Shown here: one piece after another, positions 16,877 through 25,900 of the stretch
Numbering within the stretch: the stretch's first letter is position 1
Layout of the letters: each line of letters begins with the position of its first letter
Source: DASUAS01 sp963841415
Lineage (GTDB): Bacteria; Actinomycetota; Acidimicrobiia; IMCC26256; DASPTH01
Reading direction: 5' to 3'
DNA length: 64,000 nucleotides
Assembly: GCA_963841415.1 (NCBI GenBank)
Contig: CAWJCN010000003.1
Span: 1,463,851 to 1,527,850 of the forward strand
The notes under the pieces: generated by a model
Seen by the model: only the letters and a program-made list of their open reading frames with translations
What the model was told of the DNA's origin: nothing
The model's database searches: none
Made by a program: the position numbers and the translations under genes

Positions 16877-18238
16877 ATGACCGCGACCACCGGAGCCGAG
16901 CGACGCGACGCGGGGCGGGCGCTGCGGACCGACGTCCCTCGCTCGGCCCACATGGAGTGGAGCGTCGATGAGCGCGCCCGCGATCCGATCGCGGTGCTCG
17001 AGGAGCAGGCGCGCACCCGCGTCGACGAGCTCGTGCCGGTTCGGTACGCCCGCATGGCCGAGTCGGCGTTCGCCTTCTTCCGGGGTGGCGCCGCGATCAT
17101 GGCGATGGATCTCTCCACGACGCCGGTCACCGGGCTCACGGTGCAGGCATGTGCCGACGCGCACGTCGCCAACTTCGGCACCTTCTCCACTCCCGAGCGC
17201 AACATCGTCTTCGACATCAACGACTTCGACGAGACCGACCGAGGACCGTGGGAGTGGGACGTCAAGCGCTTCGCCACCAGCCTCCACGTGGTGGCGCGTC
17301 AGCACGGCTACCGCACCAGGCAGCGCGACGCGGTCGTGCTCGAAGCCGTGCGGGTGTATCGCGAATACGTCGCGCAGTACGCCGGAATGCGGACCCTCGA
17401 CGTCTGGTACGACCGCACGACGTCCGACGATCTCGTCGCGCACTTCCCGAAGCGCTACCGGAGTCAGGCGCAGCGCGACGTCACCCGCGCGCTGCGCAAG
17501 ACCCATGTGCGAGCGGTGGCCCGGCTCACCACCGATCGTGACGGCCACCCGAGGTTCGTCGAGGATCCACCCATCGTCGTGCACCTCGACGAGCTCGACG
17601 AAGACATGACCGACGTCACGGCCACCGTGGAGGACTACCGCAGCACCCTGACCGACGAGCGGCGCTTCCTCTTCGACCGCTTCCGGGTCGTCGACGTCGC
17701 CCGCCGGGTCGTCGGTGTCGGCAGCGTCGGCACCCGGTGCTGGGTGTGCCTCCTGGAGGCGACCGCGCCGCCTGACGGCGGCCCCGACCGGATCGTGCTG
17801 CAGGTGAAGGAGGCGCAACGGTCGGTGCTCGCCCCGTACGTGGGGCCGACGGCATCGGGCCACGAGGGCCGCCGTGTCGTGTCGGGGCAACGCCTGACGC
17901 AGGCCGCCAGCGACGTGTTCCTGGGCTGGTGCCAGGCGCCGAGTGGGCGCCACTACTACGTACGCCAGCTCTGGGACGTGAAGGGCCAGGGCGACCTCAC
18001 GGCGATGGATCAGGGGAAGCTCACGCACTACGGCGCCCTCTGCGGGCGCGCGCTGGCCCGCGCCCACGCCCGCACCGGCGACGCGGCGAGCATCGCCGGG
18101 TACCTGGGTCGCGGGGCCGCCTTCGATCGCGCGATCGCCGGGTTCGCCGCGAATTACGCGGCCGTGAACGAGCGGGATCATGCGGCCCTGGTGGCGGCCA
18201 TCGCGTCCGGTCGAGTCACCGCGAGCACCCTCGAGTAG
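16877..18238 (+). CDS. DUF2252 family protein
   Basis: 453 residues. Conserved DUF2252 blocks are visible: RYARMAESAFAFFRGGA, CADAHVANFGTF, VFDINDFDET, WDVKRFATSL, VGVGSVGTRCWVCLLE and YYVRQLWDVKG. The family has a protein-kinase-like fold by prediction (DAHVANFG resembling a catalytic-loop segment, FDINDFD resembling a metal-binding loop), but no function is established. It stands before the oxidase operon and has its own start with GGGAGG before the ATG. Confidence 0.85.
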   Translation: MTATTGAERRDAGRALRTDVPRSAHMEWSVDERARDPIAVLEEQARTRVDELVPVRYARMAESAFAFFRGGAAIMAMDLSTTPVTGLTVQACADAHVANFGTFSTPERNIVFDINDFDETDRGPWEWDVKRFATSLHVVARQHGYRTRQRDAVVLEAVRVYREYVAQYAGMRTLDVWYDRTTSDDLVAHFPKRYRSQAQRDVTRALRKTHVRAVARLTTDRDGHPRFVEDPPIVVHLDELDEDMTDVTATVEDYRSTLTDERRFLFDRFRVVDVARRVVGVGSVGTRCWVCLLEATAPPDGGPDRIVLQVKEAQRSVLAPYVGPTASGHEGRRVVSGQRLTQAASDVFLGWCQAPSGRHYYVRQLWDVKGQGDLTAMDQGKLTHYGALCGRALARAHARTGDAASIAGYLGRGAAFDRAIAGFAANYAAVNERDHAALVAAIASGRVTASTLE

Positions 18239-18266
18239 AAGTTGCTGCGACGGAAGTGCGCCCATG

Positions 18267-18272
18267 TAGAGT
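18267..18272 (+). promoter_or_regulatory. Candidate -10 box of the cytochrome oxidase operon
   Basis: TAGAGT lies 64 bases before ctaC; TTGCTG 19 bases upstream is a possible weak -35. Confidence 0.35.
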
Positions 18273-18336
18273 GCCGACGCGCGGGGGCCCTCGTCTTCGC
18301 CCGCACAGCTCCACCAGCAGGATTTCGGAAGGGGAC

Positions 18337-19488
18337 ATGACGCCACGCCGTTCTCGGGGACGCCGGCTCGTCCTCGTCGCTGTCGCCGCCGTCGCCCTCC
18401 TCCTGGCCGCGTGCTCCGAGGTGAAGCACAACGGGCAGAACTCGCTGGAGCCGAAGAGCCCGCAGGCCGACAAGATCTACAACCTCTTCGTACCGATCAT
18501 GATCATCGCGATCATCGTCGGCATCGCCATCATCGTCGTGACCGTCTTCCTCGCGGCGAAGTTCCGGTACAAGAAGGGGACGAACGAGAACCCCAAGCAG
18601 ATCCACGGCAACACGCGCCTCGAGATCGGCTGGACGATCCTCCCCGCGCTCCTGCTCGCCATCATCGCGGTGCCGACGGTCGCCACCATCTTCGACCTGG
18701 CCCAGAACCCGGGTCCCCAGGCGCTCCAGGTCAACGTCGAGGGCAAGCAGTGGTGGTGGCAGTTCTCGTACCCGGACGCCAAGGTCGTGACCGCCGACGA
18801 GATGATCATCCCCACCGGGCGTGACGTGTACCTGCACCTCCGGGCGTGCGACGGCACGAGCGACAACCCGACCACCTGCAACGTGATCCACAGCTTCTGG
18901 GTGCCGGAGCTCTCGGGCAAGAAAGACGTCGTCCCCGGCCAGGCGAACACGCTCACGATCTCGGCCGACAAACCGGGGACCTACCTCGGGCAGTGCGCCG
19001 AGTACTGCGGGTTGTCGCACGCCAACATGCGCTTCCGCGTGATCGCCAAGAGCCCGGCCGACTTCCAGGAGTGGCTGAGCGAACAGCAACAGGGCGCGGT
19101 GAACGCGCTCTACACGACCGACTCGGCGGGCAAGCAGGCTCCAGCGGGTCCCACCCAGAAGCTGATCGTGAACACCTTCGCGTGCACGAACTGCCACATC
19201 TTCGACGACTCGTCGACGGCGGCGTACGGGCCCAACCTCACCCACCTGGCCAGTCGCACCACCTTCGCCAGCGGCAGCTACCCGCTGACGCGCGACAACC
19301 TCATCAACTGGGTGCAGAACGCACCGTCGATGATCCCGATGTCGTCGCAGGACTGTCGCCTCCCTCCGGCGCCGAGCAACATCTGCGTCGGCATGCCGTC
19401 GTTCACCGAGAACACGCCGCCCGGGGATCAGTCGATGACACAGCAACAGGCCGAGGACATCGCCGACTTCCTCCTGGAGCAGAAGTAG
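18337..19488 (+). CDS. ctaC: Cytochrome c oxidase subunit II, caa3 type with fused cytochrome c
   Basis: 383 residues. A lipobox LLLAAC (Cys26) predicts a lipoprotein. Two membrane helices (about 48 to 70 and 92 to 115) precede the CuA domain, whose ligands are seen in HSFWVPELSGKKDV and GQCAEYCGLSHANM. A C-terminal cytochrome c domain has C283-T-N-C286-H287. CuA takes electrons and passes them to subunit I; the fused heme marks a caa3 enzyme that needs no separate soluble cytochrome. GGAAGGGG stands before the ATG. First gene of the operon. Confidence 0.95.
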   Translation: MTPRRSRGRRLVLVAVAAVALLLAACSEVKHNGQNSLEPKSPQADKIYNLFVPIMIIAIIVGIAIIVVTVFLAAKFRYKKGTNENPKQIHGNTRLEIGWTILPALLLAIIAVPTVATIFDLAQNPGPQALQVNVEGKQWWWQFSYPDAKVVTADEMIIPTGRDVYLHLRACDGTSDNPTTCNVIHSFWVPELSGKKDVVPGQANTLTISADKPGTYLGQCAEYCGLSHANMRFRVIAKSPADFQEWLSEQQQGAVNALYTTDSAGKQAPAGPTQKLIVNTFACTNCHIFDDSSTAAYGPNLTHLASRTTFASGSYPLTRDNLINWVQNAPSMIPMSSQDCRLPPAPSNICVGMPSFTENTPPGDQSMTQQQAEDIADFLLEQK

Positions 19489-21483
19489 ATGACGACGGTC
19501 ACCCGCTCGCTGCCGAAGACCGCGGCGCGCCCCTTCGCGCTCCGCCGCCCGAAGTCGACCACCGGCTTCTGGAGTTGGTTCACGACTGTCGATCACAAGA
19601 AGATCGGCATCCTCTACGGCGCGACGGCACTGCTCTTCTTCGTTGCCGGTGGCGTCGAGGCGCTGCTCATCCGTCTCCAGCTCGCGCAGCCCAACGGCAC
19701 GGTGCTCACCGCCGCGCAGTACAACACCATGTTCACGATGCACGGCACCACCATGGTGTTCCTGGTGGGCATGCCGCTCGCGGTCGCGTTCGGCAACTAC
19801 TTCATCCCGCTGCAGATCGGCGCACGTGACGTCGCGTTCCCGCGGCTCAACATGTTCGGCTACTGGGTCGTGCTCTTCGGTGGTCTGTTCATCTACTCGA
19901 GCTTCGTGCTCGGCGGCGCGCCGAACGGCGGCTGGTTCGGCTACACGCCGCTCACCAGCACCCCGATCTCCGGCGGCGCGCTCCCGGGCATGGGTCCGAA
20001 CTTCTGGTGTGTCGGCATCGCGCTGCTCGGCATCGGGTCGACCACGTCCGCCATCAACTTCATCGTCACCATCCTCAACATGCGCGCGCCGGGCATGACC
20101 CTGATGCGCATGCCGGTCTTCACGTGGATGATGACGGTCGTCGCGTTCCTCACCGTGTTCGCGATGCCGATCATCACCGCCGCGATGATCATGGTGTTCT
20201 TCGACCGCAACTTCGGCACCCTGTTCTTCGTGGCGTCGAAGGGCGGCGACCCACTCCTGTACCAGCACCTCTTCTGGTTGTTCGGCCACCCGGAGGTGTA
20301 CATCCTCATCCTGCCCGGCATGGGCATCGTGTCCGAGGTCCTCCCGGTCTTCTCGCGCAAGCCGCTGTTCGGCTACTCGGTGGTCATCTTCTCCGGCATC
20401 GCGATCGGCTTCATGGGCTGGGGCGTGTGGGCGCACCACATGTTCGCCACCGGGCTGGGTCCGGTCGCCATCTCCGCGTTCGGGTTGTCGACCATGCTCA
20501 TCGCCATCCCCACCGGCGTGAAGATCTTCAACTGGTTGGGCACGGTGTACGGCGGCGCAGTGAGACTCACCACCGCGATGTTGTTCTCACTCGGCTTCAT
20601 CGCGATGTTCACGCTCGGCGGTCTCTCGGGCGTCCTCCACTCGATCGTCCCGGCCGACACGCAGCAGACCGACACCTACTTCGTGGTCGCGCACTTCCAC
20701 TACGTGCTGTTCGGCGGCCTGTTCCTGGGGATCTTCTCCGGCTTCTACTACTGGTGGCCCAAGATCTTCGGCCGCATGCTCAACGAGACCCTGGGCAAGT
20801 GGAACTTCTGGCTCATGCTCCTCGGGTTCAACCTCACGTTCTTCCCGATGCACATCCTCGGCCTCACCGGCATGCCGCGGCGCACCTACCGCTACCCCAG
20901 CGGCATGGGCTGGGACACCATGAACCTGATCGAGACCGTCGGCGCCTTCGTGATCATGGTGTCGGTGCTGATCTTCTTCGTGAACCTCATCTACTCGACC
21001 AAGCGCGGCGACATCGCCGGCAACGACCCGTGGGACGGCCGCTCGCTCGAGTGGTCGATTCCCTCGCCGCCACCCGAGTACAACTTCGCGGAGATCCCCG
21101 TGGTCGAGGCGCGCGACGACTGGTGGCACCGCAAGTACACCGAGGACGCCGACGGGCGGCTCGTGCGGCTGCCGTCCGGCGGTGCCGACGACTCCGGCGA
21201 CTCCGGTGAGGAGACCGCGGCGGCACCGGTCTCGACCACGACCGACGTCGCCGTGGCCGACGCCCCCGGAACCCCGGAGGTCGTGCCGGCCGACGCCCAC
21301 ACCGACGGGCACGGCATCCACATGCCGTCGCCGTCGTTCTACCCGCTCGTGCTCGCGGCCGGCCTGCCCTGCCTCGGCTACGCGGCGGTGTTCCGCGAGA
21401 TCCTCTGGCTGATCCCCGGCTTGCTCCTCCTGCTCTTCGGCATGTTCGCCTGGGGCCTCGAGCCGAGCGCGGAGGAGGGCTGA
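19489..21483 (+). CDS. ctaD: Cytochrome c oxidase subunit I with C-terminal two-helix extension
   Basis: 664 residues. The heme-copper core has WSWFTTVDHKKIG, FTMHGTTMVFLVG (heme a His), WLFGHPEVYILILPG with the His-Tyr pair, VWAHHMFATG (CuB histidines) and VVAHFHYVLFGG (heme ligands). After about residue 560 a low-complexity linker leads to two extra membrane helices (about 614 to 660) that look like a fused CtaF/subunit IV module. It reduces O2 to water and pumps protons. It starts directly after the ctaC stop. Confidence 0.95.
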   Translation: MTTVTRSLPKTAARPFALRRPKSTTGFWSWFTTVDHKKIGILYGATALLFFVAGGVEALLIRLQLAQPNGTVLTAAQYNTMFTMHGTTMVFLVGMPLAVAFGNYFIPLQIGARDVAFPRLNMFGYWVVLFGGLFIYSSFVLGGAPNGGWFGYTPLTSTPISGGALPGMGPNFWCVGIALLGIGSTTSAINFIVTILNMRAPGMTLMRMPVFTWMMTVVAFLTVFAMPIITAAMIMVFFDRNFGTLFFVASKGGDPLLYQHLFWLFGHPEVYILILPGMGIVSEVLPVFSRKPLFGYSVVIFSGIAIGFMGWGVWAHHMFATGLGPVAISAFGLSTMLIAIPTGVKIFNWLGTVYGGAVRLTTAMLFSLGFIAMFTLGGLSGVLHSIVPADTQQTDTYFVVAHFHYVLFGGLFLGIFSGFYYWWPKIFGRMLNETLGKWNFWLMLLGFNLTFFPMHILGLTGMPRRTYRYPSGMGWDTMNLIETVGAFVIMVSVLIFFVNLIYSTKRGDIAGNDPWDGRSLEWSIPSPPPEYNFAEIPVVEARDDWWHRKYTEDADGRLVRLPSGGADDSGDSGEETAAAPVSTTTDVAVADAPGTPEVVPADAHTDGHGIHMPSPSFYPLVLAAGLPCLGYAAVFREILWLIPGLLLLLFGMFAWGLEPSAEEG

Positions 21484-21666
21484 TGGAGATGCAGTGGAGG
21501 CGTGGCCGGATGGCCGGGACGCCGCAACGGAATCGACCAGTCTGATGGAGATGCAGTGGAGGCGTGGCCGGATGGCCGGGACGCCGCAACGGAATCGACC
21601 AGTCTGATGGAGATGCAGTGGAGGCGTGGCCGGATGGCCGGGACGCCGCAACGGAATCGACCAGTC
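21481..21666 (+). repeat. Three perfect tandem copies of a 62-bp unit between ctaD and ctaE
   Basis: Units begin at 21481, 21543 and 21605 with TGATGGAGATGCAG and end CGGAATCGACCAGTC. The first unit includes the ctaD stop, and a fourth TGATG begins at 21667 at the ctaE start. The inner part (GGCCGGATGGCCGGG, then CGCAACGGA) resembles the dispersed hairpin family. The 62-bp length shifts frame with each copy. Confidence 0.95.
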
Positions 21667-21668
21667 TG

Positions 21669-22316
21669 ATGTCCACGGTCGAGCAAGCACCGGGCACCGG
21701 CGAGCTCGTCCCCGCCGCGCCCGGACCCGACGCCGCGCCGGACCCGCACGCCACGCACACCGGCGTCGCCAACCCCAAGTTGGCGATGTGGCTCTTCCTG
21801 TCCTCCGACTGCCTCTTCTTCGGAGCCTTCATCGCGACGTACCTGCTGTACCGCGATCGTCCCGGGCAGACCGGACCCACGCCGCAGGACGTCTACAACA
21901 TCCCGTTCACGTCGGTGACGTCGTTCATCCTGCTGATGAGCTCGCTCACGATGGTGCTCGCGTTGGCAGCGGTGCAGCGCGGCGACTACCGGCGCTTCCG
22001 GGTGTGGATCATGGCCACCGCGCTGTTCGGGGCGACCTTCATCGGCGGCCAGATCTTCGAGTTCACCGAGTTCACCCGCAAGGGTCTCAACGTCGACACC
22101 AACCTCTTCGGGTCCAGCTTCTTCATCCTCACCGGCATCCACGGCACGCACGTGCTCATCGGCATCGTGTGGCTGGTGTCGCTGTGGGGCCTCTCGATGC
22201 AGAGCCGCATCTCGCAGGGCGACTCCGAACGGGTGGAGATCGCCGGGCTCTACTGGCACTTCGTCGACGTGGTGTGGATCGTGATCTTCACCGTCATCTA
22301 CCTGCTGCCGAAGTGA
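21669..22316 (+). CDS. ctaE: Cytochrome c oxidase subunit III
   Basis: 215 residues, five predicted membrane helices. KLAMWLFLSSDCLFFGAF, QIFEFTEF, FFILTGIHGTHVLIG and GLYWHFVDVVWIVIF are the conserved subunit III motifs. The frame is open upstream through the 62-bp repeats, but homology begins near 21669, so this ATG is chosen. Subunit III stabilises the catalytic core. Confidence 0.93.
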   Translation: MSTVEQAPGTGELVPAAPGPDAAPDPHATHTGVANPKLAMWLFLSSDCLFFGAFIATYLLYRDRPGQTGPTPQDVYNIPFTSVTSFILLMSSLTMVLALAAVQRGDYRRFRVWIMATALFGATFIGGQIFEFTEFTRKGLNVDTNLFGSSFFILTGIHGTHVLIGIVWLVSLWGLSMQSRISQGDSERVEIAGLYWHFVDVVWIVIFTVIYLLPK

Positions 22317-22336
22317 GGCACGCAAGCGGAACGTCC

Positions 22337-22370
22337 GCGAGCCGGGTATCCCGGCGAGCAGTGGAGCGGG
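22337..22370 (+). repeat. Dispersed intergenic hairpin repeat, copy C
   Basis: GCGAGCCGGGTATCCCGGC followed by GAGCAGTGGAGCGGG, in the ctaE to subunit IV gap; same layout as the copies at 181, 8400 and 30062. Confidence 0.6.
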
Positions 22371-22412
22371 GCCGAGCGGCCCGGGGCTCTGCGCCGAGAG
22401 CGGAGAATGAGC

Positions 22413-22832
22413 ATGGCTGAGACCGAGACGCAGGAGACGCAGGAGCTGGAAGCCGCGCAGCACGGGCTCGAGCCCGACCTGCCCCAGGGCGACCTCGCCT
22501 ACCGGATGTCGCACGCGGCGCCCAACTTGCTGCCGGGCGAGGTTCGCGCGCACCCCGATCCGTGGCAGTACGTCGTCGTGGCGGTGGTGCTGGCGGCGAT
22601 CACCGCCGTCGAGATCGCCGTCTCCTACACGGAGGGCGACCTCCCCGACGGCCTGATCGTCGTGCTGCTGCTCGCCATGATGGTGATGAAGTTCTTCCTG
22701 GTCGCGTCGTGGTTCATGCACCTGCGCACCGACCAGCCGGTCTTCAAGCGTCTCTTCGTGGTGGGTGCCATCGCCGCACCCGTGCTCTACCTCGTCGTGC
22801 TGGCGACACTGCACGGCGTCCTCGCCCCCTGA
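22413..22832 (+). CDS. Cytochrome c oxidase subunit IV-like protein
   Basis: 139 residues with three predicted helices after a polar N-terminus. VVVAVVLAAITAVEIAVSY, MMVMKFFLVASWFMHLR and a final LYLVVLATLHGVLAP match the prokaryotic subunit IV (CyoD-like) pattern, above all KFFLVASWFMHL. GGAG 7 bases before the ATG at 22413 supports this start; an ATG 6 bases earlier is in frame. It completes the four-subunit oxidase. Confidence 0.88.
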   Translation: MAETETQETQELEAAQHGLEPDLPQGDLAYRMSHAAPNLLPGEVRAHPDPWQYVVVAVVLAAITAVEIAVSYTEGDLPDGLIVVLLLAMMVMKFFLVASWFMHLRTDQPVFKRLFVVGAIAAPVLYLVVLATLHGVLAP

Positions 22833-22873
22833 CATGTCACCGTCGCTCGCCTCCGCTCGCTCCGTCCCCGCAC

Positions 22874-22901
22874 GGCGAGACCGGCAGAGCCGGCTCTCGC
22901 C
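22874..22901 (+). terminator. Hairpin between subunit IV gene and ctaG
   Basis: GGCGAGACCGGC (22874 to 22885), loop AGA and GCCGGCTCTCGCC (22889 to 22901) pair almost fully with one bulge. No T-tract follows, so it may instead stabilise or process the operon mRNA. Confidence 0.4.
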
Positions 22902-22915
22902 CTGAGGCGGCAGTG

Positions 22916-23773
22916 ATGCCGGCTGCGGTCGCGTTCCCGAGCTGGACGCCGCACCCCGACGTCTGGCTGCTCGTCGGGCTGCTCGCGGCCGGGTACGCGA
23001 TCGCCATCGTGCGGCTCGGGCCTCGCTGGGCGACGCCGGGGCTGCCGGTGGTCACCCGCCTCCAGATGACCAGCTGGTCTCTCGGTGTGCTCGCGATCTG
23101 GGTCGCCTCCGACTACCCGATCCACGACATCGCCGAGCGGTACAACTACAGCGTCCACATGGTGCAGCACCTCACCTACACGATGGTGGCGGCGCCGTTG
23201 CTCCTGCTCGGCATGCCCGCGTGGTTGCTGCGCCGAGTGCTCGCGCCGCGATGGCTGTTCCGTACGGTGCGCACGCTCGCGCGCTTCATACCGGCGCTGG
23301 TCGTGTTCAACCTCGTGCTGGTGTTCGCGCACTGGCCGGTCGTGGTCGACGCCTCGCTCCACTCCGGGCTGACGCACTTCTCGCTCCACGCGCTCCTGTT
23401 CGTGTCGTCCCTGGTCGTGTGGCTGCCGATCGTGAGCCCGCTGCCCGAGGTCCCGCGCCTCGTCCCCGTCATGCAGATGCTCTACCTGTTCGCGTGGTCG
23501 ATCGTGCCGACCGTCCCGGCGTCGTTCCTCACCTTCGGGTCGGCGCCCCTGTACAAGTTCTACGAGCACGTGCCACACCTCTTCGGGCTCTCGACGCTCG
23601 AAGACCAGCAGGCCGCGGGCCTGGTCATGAAGATCGGCGCCGGACTCCTCCTGTGGGGCGTCATCGCCGTAGTGTTCTTCCGCTGGGCCTCCGAGGAAGA
23701 GCGCGCGAACACCCCGCGGCACGGACTCGACGAGATGGATCGTGAGCTCACGGAGATGGGGCTGAGGAGATGA
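22916..23773 (+). CDS. ctaG: Cytochrome c oxidase assembly protein CtaG (caa3 type)
   Basis: 285 residues, about seven membrane helices. Conserved blocks include YNYSVHMVQHLTYTMVAAPL, LVVFNLVLVFAHWPVV, HALLFVSSLVVWLPI and PASFLTFGSAPLY. The membrane histidines (HMVQH, AHWP) are typical of this family, thought to help copper delivery to CuB. GAGGCGG precedes the ATG. It overlaps the next gene by 4 bases. Confidence 0.87.
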   Translation: MPAAVAFPSWTPHPDVWLLVGLLAAGYAIAIVRLGPRWATPGLPVVTRLQMTSWSLGVLAIWVASDYPIHDIAERYNYSVHMVQHLTYTMVAAPLLLLGMPAWLLRRVLAPRWLFRTVRTLARFIPALVVFNLVLVFAHWPVVVDASLHSGLTHFSLHALLFVSSLVVWLPIVSPLPEVPRLVPVMQMLYLFAWSIVPTVPASFLTFGSAPLYKFYEHVPHLFGLSTLEDQQAAGLVMKIGAGLLLWGVIAVVFFRWASEEERANTPRHGLDEMDRELTEMGLRR

Positions 23774-24480
23774 ACGACAGCACGACGGTTGACGAGACCG
23801 AGGAAGAGCAGCTTCCCGAGCTCGTCGAGAGCGATCACCTCGGTGCCGACGCGCCCGCGGAGGACACACCGCTCAAGACTCGTGTCCTGCTCCCCATCCT
23901 GATCCCGGCGGTCTCGATCGTGATCGTGGCCCTGCTGGTGCTGAACATCTCGCGCGTGTTCCTGGCCGGCGACGAGGACGCCGCACTCGCGATGGGGATC
24001 ACCATCACGCTGGCGATCCTCGTCGGCGCGTCGATCATCGCCGCGGCACCCCGCTTGAAGACGTCGTCGCTCGCGGTGATCCTCGGCGGTGTAGTGCTGT
24101 TCGTCTCGGTCGCCGGACTGGTGTCGCTGGGCCCGAGCCTCAACGAAGGCGAAGGCGGGGCCACCAACCCGAACGTCAACCCACCGGGCAAGGCGACGTC
24201 CACGGTCAGCGTGAGCGCCGGCCCGGGTCTCACGTTCAACGGAGTCGCCTTCACAGGCAACTACACCGCCAAGGCGGGGATCGTGCAGATCAACTACGGG
24301 GGAGCGTCGGGCCACACCTTGGCCATCCAGGACCCGAAGTTCAACGGCTTCTTGCTGAGCTCCGCGGGAAGCCCGAGGTCGGGGAAGGTCAAGCTCGCGC
24401 CGGGCACCTACACGATCTACTGCACCGTGCCGGGTCACGAGGCTGCGGGCATGAAGGCCACGATCACCGTCTCGCAGTGA
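23770..24480 (+). CDS. Membrane-anchored cupredoxin (type I copper protein)
   Basis: 236 residues. Three predicted helices (about 38 to 62, 73 to 92, 100 to 120) lead into a C-terminal cupredoxin domain. Type I copper ligands are visible: His in SGHTLAIQ and Cys-His-Met in YCTVPGHEAAGM. Its place at the end of the caa3 operon suggests electron transfer to the oxidase or copper handling for its assembly (inference). ATGA overlap with ctaG couples the two. Confidence 0.82.
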   Translation: MNDSTTVDETEEEQLPELVESDHLGADAPAEDTPLKTRVLLPILIPAVSIVIVALLVLNISRVFLAGDEDAALAMGITITLAILVGASIIAAAPRLKTSSLAVILGGVVLFVSVAGLVSLGPSLNEGEGGATNPNVNPPGKATSTVSVSAGPGLTFNGVAFTGNYTAKAGIVQINYGGASGHTLAIQDPKFNGFLLSSAGSPRSGKVKLAPGTYTIYCTVPGHEAAGMKATITVSQ

Positions 24481-24487
24481 GGTACCG

Positions 24488-24898
24488 ATGAGACGTTCGT
24501 TCCGTCGGCGCTTCGCGGCGCTGTCAGTGGTGCTCGTCGGCGCGGTCGTGTTCGCCGCGTGCGGAGGCGGAGGAGGAGGTGGCTCGTCCCAGGGCTACGT
24601 CGAGCCGAAGGGCGCGTCGACCGAAACCATCTCCATCGACGCGCAGAACTTCTCGTTCACCCCCGACAAGATCACCGCCAAGCCCGGCATCGCGACGATC
24701 GCGCTCACCGCGAAGAGCGGGATCCACGACCTCGTGTTCGACCACGGGGCGTACTCGGGCTTCCGGCTCGAGGCCGACAGCGGCGGCGGTACCCAGAAGC
24801 TGAAGATCGATCTGAAGCCCGGGAAGTACACCTTCTACTGCACGTACCCCGGCCACCGCGCCGCCGGGATGGAAGGCACGCTGACCGTCAGCAGTTAG
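24488..24898 (+). CDS. Lipoprotein cupredoxin
   Basis: 136 residues. Signal peptide with lipobox VFAAC followed by a Gly-rich linker, then a single cupredoxin domain with His in GIHDLVFDH and Cys-His-Met in FYCTYPGHRAAGM. It is a paralogue of the domain in the preceding gene (YCTxPGHxAAGM in both). Probably a membrane-tethered blue copper electron carrier or copper chaperone for the caa3 oxidase. GAGGTACCG precedes the ATG. Its 3' end overlaps the convergent lipid-kinase gene by 11 bases. Confidence 0.85.
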   Translation: MRRSFRRRFAALSVVLVGAVVFAACGGGGGGGSSQGYVEPKGASTETISIDAQNFSFTPDKITAKPGIATIALTAKSGIHDLVFDHGAYSGFRLEADSGGGTQKLKIDLKPGKYTFYCTYPGHRAAGMEGTLTVSS

Positions 24899-25841
24899 GT
24901 CCGCTCGACCCGCTGGCCGGCGCCGACGCGGTCGCGGGCACCACCACCGCGAGTGCTCCCGGCGCGGGCTCCAGTCGCGCCGGGAGCGGCCCCGCGTGCT
25001 CGCCGCTCGCCCACAGGTCGACCGCCGGGGTCGCCGCGAGCATCTCGACGGTCACGCTCGTGCCGCGCGCGATGAGCACCCGCGGGTTCTCGACGTGCGT
25101 GCCCTGGAACACCGAAGGAAACGTGCGCAGGAACTCGGCGCGCGACACGGGTCCGACCACGCACACGTCGAGCAACCCGTCGTGCACGCTCGCCGCTGGT
25201 GTGATCATCATGCCGCTCGCGTAGGTGCGGGTGTTGCCGACCGCGACCAGCCACGCGTCGGTTTGGATGACGGCGTCGTCGACGGTCACGCGCACCGAGG
25301 TGGGGGAGTAGGCGGCGAGCGTCCGCATCGTGGCGAGCACGTAGAGGGGAGTCCCGCTGGTCCACGTGATCTCGTTGGCCCACGCGTTCGCGACCGCGTC
25401 GAAGCCGGTGTTGGCGACGGTCGTGAACCAGGCCGCGCGGCCGTCGGCGGTGTGGGCGCGCCCGAGGTCCGCCCGGACCACCCGACCGGTGCGCAGCACG
25501 TCGATGGCCGCGAGGTGGTCGCCGCAGGGGACGTCGAGTTGGCGCGCGAAGTCGTTGCCGGACCCGAGGGGCACGAGGCCGAGCACACCGCCTTCGTCGG
25601 CCGCGACGCCGGCGAGCGCGCACACGGTGCCGTCGCCACCGCACGCGACGACGCCACGATCGCGGGCGAACGCCGACCGGGCGAGGGTGACGAGGTCGGC
25701 GGCATCGGCCGACAGCACGATCTCGACGTCGAGGTCCGAGGTCGCGAGCGCGTCGAGGACGTGGGGGAGTCGGGCCCGGGCCCGACCACGGCCGGCGGCT
25801 GGGTTCACGATCGCGGTCCAGCGCTCGGGGGCCGGTGGCAT
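24888..25841 (-). CDS. Diacylglycerol kinase family lipid kinase
   Basis: 317 residues. VNPAAGRGRARARLP, ACGGDGTVCALAG and LVPLGSGNDFARQL are the nucleotide-binding motifs of the DagK/YegS/sphingosine-kinase family; NTGFDAVANAWAN and HDGLLDVCVVG match the C-terminal domain. It probably phosphorylates a membrane lipid such as diacylglycerol. The start at 25841 is chosen because TACGCT lies 8 bases upstream (leaderless); an in-frame ATG at 25865 lies before that box. It is divergent from the prenyltransferase gene. Confidence 0.85.
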   Translation of the reverse strand: MPPAPERWTAIVNPAAGRGRARARLPHVLDALATSDLDVEIVLSADAADLVTLARSAFARDRGVVACGGDGTVCALAGVAADEGGVLGLVPLGSGNDFARQLDVPCGDHLAAIDVLRTGRVVRADLGRAHTADGRAAWFTTVANTGFDAVANAWANEITWTSGTPLYVLATMRTLAAYSPTSVRVTVDDAVIQTDAWLVAVGNTRTYASGMMITPAASVHDGLLDVCVVGPVSRAEFLRTFPSVFQGTHVENPRVLIARGTSVTVEMLAATPAVDLWASGEHAGPLPARLEPAPGALAVVVPATASAPASGSSGPNC

Positions 25842-25849
25842 CGGGCGGG

Positions 25850-25855
25850 AGCGTA
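25850..25855 (-). promoter_or_regulatory. -10 box of the lipid-kinase gene
   Basis: TACGCT on the minus strand, 8 bases before the ATG at 25841. Confidence 0.5.
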
Positions 25856-25888
25856 GCGTCGGCACGGCGGCGGAGCGGTGCGATTCGG

Positions 25889-25894
25889 TAGCGT
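25889..25894 (+). promoter_or_regulatory. -10 box of the prenyltransferase gene
   Basis: TAGCGT, 6 bases, then GTG at 25901; divergent from the box at 25850. Confidence 0.5.
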
Positions 25895-25900
25895 GCGCGC

